NCBI GenBank assembly: GCA_035276085.1
Contig: DATELY010000294.1
Location: 1-14,262, forward strand
DNA: 14,262 nucleotides
From: DATELY01 sp035276085
Lineage (GTDB): Bacteria; Pseudomonadota; Gammaproteobacteria; Steroidobacterales; Steroidobacteraceae
Direction: 5' to 3'
Shown here piece after piece: positions 1 to 6,545 of this stretch. The first letter of the stretch is position 1. Each line of letters begins with the position of its first letter. A program made the position numbers and the translations under genes. The notes below the pieces were generated by a model. It was not told the origin of the DNA. It saw only the letters and a program-made list of their open reading frames with translations, and did not search any database.

Positions 1-1111
1 GCATGCGCCGCGCCAGGAATGCCTTCGCACGGCCATGCCCCTGCGCATGGTCGAGCAGGTACGCGCCCGCGACCGGCGCCAGCATGAAATCGTCGTCGAT
101 CATGTTGTAGTCGTAGATGGGTGCATCGCTCACCGCATCGCCTTGTCTGCGATGGCGCAAGAGCGCGAACTCGCCAATGTCTTCTTCGTGTGCAACTTCT
201 CCGTTTGCAGCAAGCCGCTGCAAAACCGACACGAGTCCACGTTCGAGCGCTTCCGGCTGCAACGCCGGCATCAGCAGGCGCAGCGACATCAACGTGTCGC
301 GGCCGAAGTAAGTGTTGAAACGCCACGAACCTCCGAGGAACTTCTCTTCATAGCTCAGGAAGCTCAACGCTTGCCGGCTGCGGGGATCGTCGTTGGCGCG
401 CGCGTTGAGCAGGTGGTTGCTGCCGAGCGGTGTGAGCGGCGTTTCTCCCGTCAATGCCGTGATCCGAAGATGCAACGTCTCACCGATGCGAGACGCCGAC
501 AGCGTCAATGGCGTGCCCTGTCCGCCGTGGATCGCGCCGTTCTCCACCGTGATCGACAGCGCGTAACCCGCGGCGCCATCGAGTCGCGGCCGCGCCCATT
601 CCACGGTGTTGCCGATGACCTTCGGGAAGCTCTTGACCTCCGACGGATAGGTGCCGTTGATTTGATAGTCGCGCAACACTCGCACGCTGCTGAGCAAGGC
701 ATCGCGCACAACCAAGCGCGCATCGACTGAAGCCTCCGCGACGATCCCATGCAACATTCGGCCGCGAGCGTCCAATCGGCTGACACCGCTGATAGTGCGC
801 AGCGTCCAATGCACTTGGCTCTGTGTGGTTTCGAACCAGGTGCCGACGCCACTGTTACCGGCGGGAAACGCGACCAATAGCCGCGGCTGCGTGCCAGCAC
901 TCAGCACCAGATGCGCCGCGACGCGTCCTTGCTGATAGAAGGCGTTGAGGACGCGGCCCTCCGTGATCCGAAATTGCAACGGAGCTTCCGGTGCCGTGGC
1001 TTCCGTGCGTTCGAGTGCCACTGCGCTCACGGCAGCAGCGAAGAAGAAAACCAGCGACGACCAGCCTATGCAGGCGAGCCCTCGGAGCGCCGGTGGATGC
1101 AACTTAAACAC
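1..1111 (-). CDS. Secreted six-hairpin-glycosidase-like protein (glycogen-debranching-type), N-terminal part
   Basis: An uninterrupted minus-strand frame of 370 codons runs from a GTG at 1111 off the left edge, so the C-terminus is missing. An in-frame TGA lies directly upstream of the GTG; a TTG at 1102 is an alternative start, and neither has a clear Shine-Dalgarno. Residues 1-30 form a signal peptide: basic start, hydrophobic stretch LVFFFAAAVSA, cleavage after VSA. The protein should therefore be exported. Residues about 45-230 look like a beta-rich domain. From about 245 the sequence becomes helical and contains YFGRDT (268-273) and later YDYNMIDDDF (333-342). FGRDT is the signature-like segment of amylo-alpha-1,6-glucosidase/GDE_C-type (alpha/alpha)6 enzymes, so a carbohydrate-cleaving role is likely, but the substrate cannot be read. 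The catalytic acids may lie partly outside the window. The reading frame is sure; the family call is moderate. Confidence 0.7.
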   Translation of the reverse strand, partial: MFKLHPPALRGLACIGWSSLVFFFAAAVSAVALERTEATAPEAPLQFRITEGRVLNAFYQQGRVAAHLVLSAGTQPRLLVAFPAGNSGVGTWFETTQSQVHWTLRTISGVSRLDARGRMLHGIVAEASVDARLVVRDALLSSVRVLRDYQINGTYPSEVKSFPKVIGNTVEWARPRLDGAAGYALSITVENGAIHGGQGTPLTLSASRIGETLHLRITALTGETPLTPLGSNHLLNARANDDPRSRQALSFLSYEEKFLGGSWRFNTYFGRDTLMSLRLLMPALQPEALERGLVSVLQRLAANGEVAHEEDIGEFALLRHRRQGDAVSDAPIYDYNMIDDDFMLAPVAGAYLLDHAQGHGRAKAFLARRM

Positions 1112-1274
1112 TCACGACTACCACTGATGTATCGCCTCGGACCCGTGGCGCGCCTACGTAGAATAGACCTCACGATGGACACGATGAAGCCGCTGCTTGA
1201 AGGCGGCACGACCGGAGGAAGTGGCGCGCCAGGACAGGAGGCGGATATGCGGTAAAGGGCAGTGGCAAACACAG

Positions 1275-1370
1275 GCGCCCCCACCCTCACCCTCTGATGT
1301 GCAGGACGCACGAATGGCGCGGGCGCAGGGATGCGCAGGAGCGGCCCCCGCTGTCGCAGGGGAGGGGACG
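1275..1370 (+). repeat. Dispersed ~95-bp repeat, copy 1
   Basis: This copy begins GCGCCCCCACCCTCACCC and ends around AGGGGAGGGGAC. It aligns in inverted orientation with 4519-4613. Across the roughly 60-bp core (CTGATGTGCAGG … GGAGCGGCCCCCGCT) only two or three positions differ, and the flanks are more diverged. Intergenic elements with CCCTCACCCTC / AGGGGAGGGG ends are common in high-GC proteobacteria. No transposase is attached. Confidence 0.85.
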
Positions 1371-1444
1371 GAAGGCGGTCTGGTTTCAGTTGTTACAGTC
1401 CATTAGTTGAAACAAGTCAGTCACCAAAGTTCCCGCCTCACCCG

Positions 1445-1460
1445 CGTTCCAGCTGGAACG
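1445..1460. repeat. Perfect 16-bp palindrome
   Basis: CGTTCCAGCTGGAACG is its own exact reverse complement. It lies about 110 bp beyond the end of the DUF899 gene. It could be a dimeric protein-binding site. No T-tract follows it on either strand, so a terminator is unlikely. Confidence 0.5.
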
Positions 1461-1567
1461 TCCCCGCTCGCCTTTCCCTTCCTCGCACCTCCACTCTGGC
1501 CAGCGCGATACCCGCAGCCCAGATGCGACTTTCCTGATAATTCTCCAGCTGTACGACGCAACAACCA

Positions 1568-2266
1568 TCAGGCTCTCTTGCCGTAATCGTCGTGCCAGTT
1601 CCACCACTTGTACGGTGGGGTCTGTGGGTAGCCCTGCGGCGAGTCCTCCCATTCCTCCTGGCGTCCGAGCGCAGTGAGGTCGAGGTAGTTCCAGGTGCTG
1701 CCCATCTGCTCGTCACCGCGGTTGTTGATGAAGTAGGTGCGGAACACCTTGTCGCCGTTGCGGATGAACGTGTTTGTGCCGTGCCACTCGTGTACGCCGA
1801 AGTCGGTGTCGAAGCTGTCTTTGATCGTGTACCACGGCATCTTCCATCCCATGCGTGCCTTGAGACGCTCGATGTCTGCTTGCGGCGCGCGGGAAGCGAA
1901 CGCGAGCGTGGTATTGCGTGCGTTCAGATGGGCCACGTCGGCGACCTGGTCGGCGACGAAGGAGCAGCCGACGCAGGCATGTTCGGGCCAGCCGTGCACG
2001 CCAGGCTCGAAGAAGGCGCGATAGAGAATCAGCTGACGGCGCCCGTCGAACAGGTCGAGCAGATTCACCTTGCCCTTGGGACCGTCGAACTCGTACTGCT
2101 TCTCCACCGCCAGCCACGGCATCCGCCGCCGCTCTGCAGCCAGCTCATCACGAGCGCGGGTCAACGCCTTCTCCTTCGCGAGCAGCTGGCAGCGCGCCGC
2201 TTCCCACGCCTGCTGCGACACGATCGGGGGTGTGTTCGTCGGGAGATGCTTGCTCGGATGAGTCAT
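1568..2266 (-). CDS. DUF899 family thioredoxin-like protein, paralogue A
   Basis: This 232-residue protein matches the DUF899 family (PF05988), which has a thioredoxin-like fold and no settled biochemical role. The characteristic order is visible: an N-terminal helix rich in Glu/Arg (21-50), the segment KVNLLDLFDGRRQLILYRAF (66-85), a thioredoxin-like CVGC at 98-101, MGWKMPWYT (139-147) and the C-terminal GRQEEWEDSP (201-210). The CxxC-like pair suggests thiol or peroxide chemistry; that is inference. The ATG at 2266 is preceded by AAGGAG with a 6-nt gap. There is no signal peptide, so it is probably cytoplasmic. A second DUF899 gene lies about 200 bp upstream on the same strand. The two share the CxGC pair and the GRQE(E/K)WEDSP end but are clearly diverged, so this is an old duplication or separate acquisition. 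Confidence 0.92.
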   Translation of the reverse strand: MTHPSKHLPTNTPPIVSQQAWEAARCQLLAKEKALTRARDELAAERRRMPWLAVEKQYEFDGPKGKVNLLDLFDGRRQLILYRAFFEPGVHGWPEHACVGCSFVADQVADVAHLNARNTTLAFASRAPQADIERLKARMGWKMPWYTIKDSFDTDFGVHEWHGTNTFIRNGDKVFRTYFINNRGDEQMGSTWNYLDLTALGRQEEWEDSPQGYPQTPPYKWWNWHDDYGKRA

Positions 2267-2465
2267 GTCTCACTCCTTCAGTCAAAACAGGCGGCCGTCA
2301 TGGTGATGATGACGGAAGCCTCGCGTTGTTCCATCGTCGCGCGCACGGTGTAGCACGATCGCGACGTCACCCACATTCGCGCGACCCGTCGGCAGATGGC
2401 TGTCCGTCCATCGCGCTAGACATGAATCGTTCACGCACACCATCGCCGTCGTTGCGCGATGCGGT

Positions 2466-3212
2466 TCAGCCCCTGCCGGTGCCCAGGTCGTCCGAGTACC
2501 CGGCCTTCAAACGTGCCCACTGGGAGGTGGGACGTCCATCGGTCCGCATGCGGTGCTTACCTTCCCACCATTGTGGCCAGCCGGTGGGTGAGTCTTCCCA
2601 CTTCTCCTGCCGCCCGTAGACGGTCAAGTCCAGCAACCGGTAGTTGTTGTCCATCGCCTCGACGCCGCGCATCGTCGTCCAGTAGGTCTCGAAGACAGTG
2701 GACCCCTGTCGCAGGTAGCAAACGAGATGCATCATGCCGATCCGGCGTCCGACCAAGAGCGTTTCGAGCGAATCCTTGGCCGAGTACCACGGCATCTCCC
2801 AGCCCATGAAGTCGCGATAACGAACGCTCGCTTCGTACGGGCCTTGGCAGAGCGTAGCGTAGGTGACGTCACGGCAATGCAGGTGGGACAGCTCGCGGAC
2901 TTGCGACGTAAAGAACGTGCACCCCTCGCACTGCTCCGCCGCGGAGTGGCCGGTGTGCCACATGAAGTAGTAGGCGATGAGTATCCGGCGTCCCTCAAAT
3001 GCGTCCAGCAGTGTCACCGTCCCCCGTTCGCCAATGAGCGGTGTGGCACCGTCGACCTCGACCATGGGAAGCCGTCGGCGAGCGGCTGCAATGGCGTCGC
3101 CTTCTCTCGTGTGAGCCTTCTCTCGCAGCCGCAATGCGTCCAGCTCCGCCTGGAAGGTGCTCCGATCGACGATGTCAGGGGCTCCAAGCTCATCTCTGTT
3201 GAGGTCTTTCAT
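2466..3212 (-). CDS. DUF899 family thioredoxin-like protein, paralogue B
   Basis: This 248-residue protein has the same DUF899 (PF05988) architecture as its downstream neighbour: Glu/Arg-rich N-terminal helices, GTVTLLDAFEGRRILIAYYF (64-83), a CEGC pair at 95-98, MGWEMPWYS (136-144) and GRQEKWEDSP (200-209). It has an extra tail of about 30 residues ending in GTGRG. The ATG at 3212 is preceded by GGAG with a 6-nt gap. The gap to paralogue A is about 200 bp and contains an imperfect hairpin (CCGTCAT/ATGACGG arms, 2295-2315). The two genes may therefore be separately transcribed. Upstream lies a ~215-bp divergent promoter region shared with the DUF1801 pair on the plus strand. The family call is strong; the molecular function is unknown, and thiol/redox activity is inferred from the fold and the CxGC pair. 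Confidence 0.92.
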   Translation of the reverse strand: MKDLNRDELGAPDIVDRSTFQAELDALRLREKAHTREGDAIAAARRRLPMVEVDGATPLIGERGTVTLLDAFEGRRILIAYYFMWHTGHSAAEQCEGCTFFTSQVRELSHLHCRDVTYATLCQGPYEASVRYRDFMGWEMPWYSAKDSLETLLVGRRIGMMHLVCYLRQGSTVFETYWTTMRGVEAMDNNYRLLDLTVYGRQEKWEDSPTGWPQWWEGKHRMRTDGRPTSQWARLKAGYSDDLGTGRG

Positions 3213-3429
3213 CGTTCTCTCCGTTACATTGCTCGCCGGTGTTCCCAGGCAAAACGCTGGTCATCGCGTTTCGCTCCCGACGTGTTACGCGAGGCCGCCA
3301 ATGACCGACACAGGGTGCGAGTACGCGCCGTCGGAGACAGACTAACTTCCGCTCGCGAGCAGCGAGAGTGACAACTGTGACGCGATTCGGACGCAATCAA
3401 CCATCACGGATTCAATTGGAGTGAGCACG

Positions 3430-3897
3430 ATGGCAGGAAAGACCTCCACCCAGTCGGCGAAGGTCGCAAAGAACGCCGCCAAACCGGTCGCTGCAAAGCC
3501 GACCCTCCTCTCGGGCGGCAACCCGCAGATTGCGAAGGGCTACGGCGACGCTCCCGTACAAGCCTACATCGCGGCCATGCCGGGCTGGAAACGCGACGTT
3601 GGGCGCCGGCTCGACGCGCTCATCGTGCGCACCCTCCCCGACGTGTACAAAGCGGTAAAATGGAACACGCCCCTCTATGGCATCGAGGGCGAAGGCTGGT
3701 TCCTCAGCTACCATTGCTTCACGAACTACGTGAAGGTGGCTTTCTTCCGCGGCACATCGCTGCGTCCCGTCCCTCCCGGTGAGTCGAAGCAAAAAGACGT
3801 GCGCTACCTCGACATCCACGAGGACGACCCGCTCGACGAAGCTCGGTTCGCCGCTTGGGTGAAGCAAGCCAGCCAATTACCCGGCGAACGAATGTGA
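3430..3897 (+). CDS. DUF1801 family protein, paralogue A
   Basis: This 155-residue cytoplasmic protein has a Lys/Ala-rich, probably disordered N-terminus (about 25 residues) followed by a DUF1801 (PF08818) domain. Recognisable family segments are VQAYIAAMPGWKRDV, VYKAVKWNTPLYG, YVKVAFFRGTSL and VRYLDIHEDDPLDE. DUF1801 proteins are small single-domain proteins of unknown biochemical role. I chose the ATG at 3430 because GGAG at 3418-3421 sits 8 nt upstream. A GTG at 3421 would overlap that ribosome-binding site and is less likely. It is the first gene of a two-gene plus-strand unit: its TGA overlaps the GTG of the next DUF1801 gene. It is divergent from the DUF899 pair and could share a control region with it. 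Confidence 0.9.
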   Translation: MAGKTSTQSAKVAKNAAKPVAAKPTLLSGGNPQIAKGYGDAPVQAYIAAMPGWKRDVGRRLDALIVRTLPDVYKAVKWNTPLYGIEGEGWFLSYHCFTNYVKVAFFRGTSLRPVPPGESKQKDVRYLDIHEDDPLDEARFAAWVKQASQLPGERM

Positions 3898-4376
3898 GCG
3901 ACCAGCCCATGAAGAAAGCGACAACGACCGCGAAGAAGAAGAGCGGCGCAAAGGAAGGAAAGACGGGAGACGCTCCCTCTCAGCTGATCGATGCGAGAAT
4001 CAAGGAGCTGAGTGATTGGCGGGGCGAGATGCTCGCTCGGGTCCGAGCCCTCATCAGGCAAGCCGACCCCGAAGTCGTCGAAGAGTGGAAGTGGAGAGGC
4101 GTTCCAGTGTGGTCGCACACCGGAATCCTCTGCACGGGTGAGACATACAAGAACGTCGTGAAGATGACCTTCGCCAAGGGCGCCTCGCTGGACGACCCAT
4201 CACACCTCTTCAACTCCAGCCTCGAAGGCAACACCCGGCGTGCCATCGACCTCCACGAAGGCGACAAGATCGATGAGAAGGCATTGAAGGCGCTCGTTCG
4301 CGCCGCGGTGGCACTGAACACGTCGCGAGCTGTTGCTCGGCCTCTCCGCACTCAGAAGCGAACAAAGAGCGTTTGA
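3894..4376 (+). CDS. DUF1801 family protein, paralogue B
   Basis: This protein of about 160 residues has a Lys-rich leader and a DUF1801 domain. Family-like segments are SQLIDARIKELSDWRGEMLA, EVVEEWKWRGVPVWSHTG, YKNVVKMTFAKGASL, SLEGNTRRAIDLHEGDKIDE and ALVRAAVALN. The frame can start at the GTG at 3894, which overlaps the previous stop codon (GTGA) and suggests translational coupling, or at the ATG at 3909. Neither has a clear Shine-Dalgarno, so the start is uncertain by five residues. The domain resembles its upstream neighbour only in general plan (WxxPxW/Y, K-V-x-F-G-SL, LHE/IHE), so they are different DUF1801 subtypes, not a recent tandem copy. The function is unknown. Confidence 0.9.
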   Translation: MSDQPMKKATTTAKKKSGAKEGKTGDAPSQLIDARIKELSDWRGEMLARVRALIRQADPEVVEEWKWRGVPVWSHTGILCTGETYKNVVKMTFAKGASLDDPSHLFNSSLEGNTRRAIDLHEGDKIDEKALKALVRAAVALNTSRAVARPLRTQKRTKSV

Positions 4377-4681
4377 GGAGCGTCGTGAAACCGGGCCTCG
4401 CAGTCGCTTCTGGTTTGTAGATCCGCAGTCAGTATTCGAAAGCGAAAGCGCCATGGGAGTCCGAAACCACCGCCGCTGCGCTCCATCTAAGGAAACGGTT
4501 GCTCGATAGCGGTTCATGCGTCCCTTTCCCTGCGAAGCGGGGGCCGCTCCTGCGCATCCATGCGCCCGCGCCATTCGTGCGTCCCTGCACATCAGAAGGA
4601 CAGGATGGGGGCACTTCCGCTGTACTCCCTCCTTTCCGCTAAGCTGGCCGCCTATCGAGCACACAACATGTGGGTACGCCC
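4377..4681. other. Intergenic stretch with dispersed repeat copy 2
   Basis: About 305 bases separate the DUF1801 pair from the acyl-CoA synthetase. The stretch contains the inverted repeat copy at 4519-4613. I see no open frame with a plausible start and ribosome-binding site, no RNA gene and no convincing terminator. The promoter of the synthetase should lie here but cannot be pinned down. Confidence 0.5.
4519..4613 (-). repeat. Dispersed ~95-bp repeat, copy 2 (inverted)
   Basis: Read on the minus strand, this begins GTGCCCCCATCCTGTCC and continues CTGATGTGCAGGGACGCACG, matching copy 1 at 1275-1370. The central 60 bp is almost identical, with one single-base gap and one or two substitutions. 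The two copies are in inverted orientation and enclose exactly the DUF899/DUF1801 block. Confidence 0.85.
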
Positions 4682-6253
4682 ATGGAAGCTCCCCTGACCC
4701 CGCTTGAATTCGCGCGTCGCGCCCGTCGCCTGTACGCGCATCGCGAAGCAGTCGTCGATGGCGATCGGCGGATGACGTATGCGCAGTTCTTCGAGCGCTG
4801 CGATCGCTGGTCCGCCGCGCTGCAAAAGAAAGGCGTGCGACACGGCGATCGAGTGGCGGTGATCGCGCCGAACACCCACGCGATGCTCGAGCAGTTCTAT
4901 GCAGTACCGCAGTTGGGTGGCGTGGTCGTGCCGCTCAACTACCGGCTCACCGCCGATGATTTCGCGTACATGATCCAGCACAGCGGCTCCCGCGTGGTCT
5001 GCGTGCACTCCGACTACCTCGACACTGTCGATGGCATTCGCGAACGGCTGAACGGCGTCGAACACTTCGTCGCGCTCGAAGGCTCGCGGGCTGGATGGCT
5101 GAACTACGAATCCCTCCTCGCCGATGCAACGCCCGAGTTCACCCGTCCGGATATCGCAGAGAACGATCTGCTCGCCATCAACTACACGAGCGGCACCACC
5201 TCGCGCCCCAAGGGCGTGATGATCACGCACCGCAATGCCTGGGTGAACGCCGTCGGAACGCTGGTGCATCACCCGATGACACAAGCCGATCGTTACCTGT
5301 GGACGCTGCCGATGTTCCACGCGAACGGCTGGACCTTCGTGTGGATCGTCACCGCCGTGGGCGGCACGCATGTCTGCCTGCGCAAGGTGGATGCATCTTC
5401 CGTGTACGCGAACGTGGCGCAGGAGCGCATCACCACACTGTGCGCGGCACCCACCGTCCTGATCACGATCGCGAACGGCCCCGAGGACCAACGTCGCCAC
5501 TTGCCCACAGGCGTGCGAGTACTCACCGCAGGTGCACCACCCGCCGCCGCCACGATCGAGCGAGTCGAAGGCGAACTCGGCTGGCACATCACCCAGGTGT
5601 ACGGACTCACAGAAACAGCCCCCTTCATCTCCATCTGCGAAGCACGACCGCAAGACGCCGACGCCACACCCGCGGAACGCGCGAACCTCAAAGCGCGCCA
5701 AGGCGTCGAGCTGATCACCTCCGGCGAGCTTCGCGTCGTCGACGAATCAGGCATCGACGTCCCCAACGATGGCACGACGCTCGGCGAGATCGTCGCGCGC
5801 GGCAACGTCATCATGCAGGGCTACTACAACGACCCCGACGCCACCGCCGCCGCCATCCGCAACGGCTGGTTCCACACCGGCGACGCCGCCGTCATGCACC
5901 CCGACGGCTACATCGAAGTCCGCGACCGCTACAAAGACGTCATCATCAGCGGCGGCGAAAACATCTCCTCCATCGAAGTCGAAGGCGCCCTGCTCCGCCA
6001 CCCCGCCGTCCTCGAAGCCGCCGTCGTCGGCATGCCTCACGAAAAATGGGGCGAAGCACCGCACGCCTTCATCGTTCTGCGCGCTGGCGCAACCGTTGAT
6101 GAAAAGGAACTGCGAGCGTTCTGTCGCAGCCACCTCGCGCACTTCAAGACGCCGCAGAAGTTCGAGTTCGTCGCGGAGTTGCCGAAGACGGCGACGGGGA
6201 AGATTCAGAAGTTTGTGTTGAGGAAGGGACGAAGTGGGATTTCGAGGCAGTGA
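4682..6253 (+). CDS. AMP-dependent acyl-CoA synthetase/ligase
   Basis: This 523-residue enzyme of the ANL adenylating superfamily activates a carboxylic acid to its acyl-AMP and then the acyl-CoA thioester; it is FadD-like in layout. The P-loop is YTSGTTSRPKG (168-178), followed by YGLTE (307-311), GWFHTGD (395-401), the hinge region KDVIISGGENISSIEVE, and the C-terminal catalytic lysine K507 in TATGKIQKF. All core motifs are intact and the length is normal. There is no signal peptide, so it is cytoplasmic. The acid substrate cannot be read; medium/long-chain or aromatic acids are both possible. The start may be the ATG at 4682 or a GTG four codons upstream at 4670, and neither has a strong ribosome-binding site. 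Codon usage is uneven: about 5600-6050 prefers C-ending codons with GAA/AAA, whereas the last ~115 bp uses almost only GAG/AAG/TTG/ACG. A short in-frame copy of codons 472-483 of this gene type recurs at 8121. Confidence 0.95.
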   Translation: MEAPLTPLEFARRARRLYAHREAVVDGDRRMTYAQFFERCDRWSAALQKKGVRHGDRVAVIAPNTHAMLEQFYAVPQLGGVVVPLNYRLTADDFAYMIQHSGSRVVCVHSDYLDTVDGIRERLNGVEHFVALEGSRAGWLNYESLLADATPEFTRPDIAENDLLAINYTSGTTSRPKGVMITHRNAWVNAVGTLVHHPMTQADRYLWTLPMFHANGWTFVWIVTAVGGTHVCLRKVDASSVYANVAQERITTLCAAPTVLITIANGPEDQRRHLPTGVRVLTAGAPPAAATIERVEGELGWHITQVYGLTETAPFISICEARPQDADATPAERANLKARQGVELITSGELRVVDESGIDVPNDGTTLGEIVARGNVIMQGYYNDPDATAAAIRNGWFHTGDAAVMHPDGYIEVRDRYKDVIISGGENISSIEVEGALLRHPAVLEAAVVGMPHEKWGEAPHAFIVLRAGATVDEKELRAFCRSHLAHFKTPQKFEFVAELPKTATGKIQKFVLRKGRSGISRQ

Positions 6254-6394
6254 GGGCGTGCGTGTCGCACCCGGATGGCTCTGCAGCTTGGGGGCAAGGC
6301 CCTGATCGCGGTGAGCCTGAGCGAAGAGGGGCTGCTGGCATTGAGAGCTCACGGCAATGAATCGGCGAATTGGCCCGCTATGAGCGATTCCGTG

Positions 6395-6503
6395 TGTTCA
6401 ATATAGCGACGGCATGACCCAATTTATGGTCAATATGGCGACATGATTTATTTTAATGTTCAATATAGCGACAAATATGCACTCATATGCATAAAATTGC
6501 GAC
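6395..6503 (+). promoter_or_regulatory. Array of four phased 16-bp motifs (putative operator of the Fic gene)
   Basis: TGTTCAATATAGCGAC occurs at 6395-6410 and again, identically, at 6457-6472. TGGTCAATATGGCGAC (two changes) lies between them at 6427-6442. A degenerate fourth copy, TGCATAAAATTGCGAC (11 of 16 matches), lies at 6488-6503. Start-to-start spacings are 32, 30 and 31 bp, close to three turns of B-DNA, so all copies face the same side of the helix. The stretch is far more AT-rich than its surroundings and ends about 40 bp before the Fic start. This is the expected layout of a multi-site operator/promoter. Binding by the AbiEi-like N-terminus of the Fic protein is an inference from autoregulation in AbiE systems. 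Confidence 0.7.
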
Positions 6504-6531
6504 ACCCAGAGGCATCCAGTGCCTCATGCAC

Positions 6532-6536
6532 GGAGA
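6532..6536 (+). promoter_or_regulatory. Ribosome-binding site selecting the GTG start of the Fic gene
   Basis: GGAGA lies 9-10 nt before the GTG at 6546. The other in-frame candidate, a GTG at 6519, has no Shine-Dalgarno, which favours the shorter protein. Confidence 0.55.
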
Positions 6537-6545
6537 ATCGCGACA

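Larger units (their letters stand above)
1112..1567. other. Intergenic stretch with dispersed repeat and palindrome
   Basis: This stretch of about 450 bases between the glycosidase start and the end of the first DUF899 gene holds no gene I can support. It contains one copy of a ~95-bp dispersed repeat (1275-1370) and a perfect 16-bp palindrome (1445-1460). Just downstream of the DUF899 stop, a short minus-strand frame in another register reads protein-like (…QLENYQESRIWAAG…, about 1500-1560). It has no start of its own and may be chance or a remnant. Confidence 0.5.

Noticed and set aside
35..730. A 231-codon plus-strand frame at the left end
   Set aside because: Antisense to the continuous signal-peptide-bearing glycosidase-like frame, and its composition is Arg-rich.
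2295..2315. Hairpin between the two DUF899 genes as a terminator
   Set aside because: The stem is only 7 bp and the nearest T-run on the minus strand is about 6-7 nt away. Not convincing.
1592..2353. A 253-codon plus-strand frame opposite the first DUF899 gene
   Set aside because: Antisense shadow; the minus strand carries a clear DUF899 protein with a good ribosome-binding site.
4652..5701. A 349-codon minus-strand open frame opposite the acyl-CoA synthetase
   Set aside because: It lies antisense to a gene with all ANL motifs intact. Its translation has no recognisable domain, and high-GC third positions commonly open such frames.
5095..6099. A 334-codon plus-strand frame inside the synthetase
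   Set aside because: Arg/His-rich composition typical of an out-of-frame reading of a GC-rich gene.
6395..6503. CRISPR-like array of regularly spaced repeats
   Set aside because: Only four 16-bp units with 14-16-bp gaps, one of them degenerate, and no cas genes. The size, spacing and position fit operator sites.
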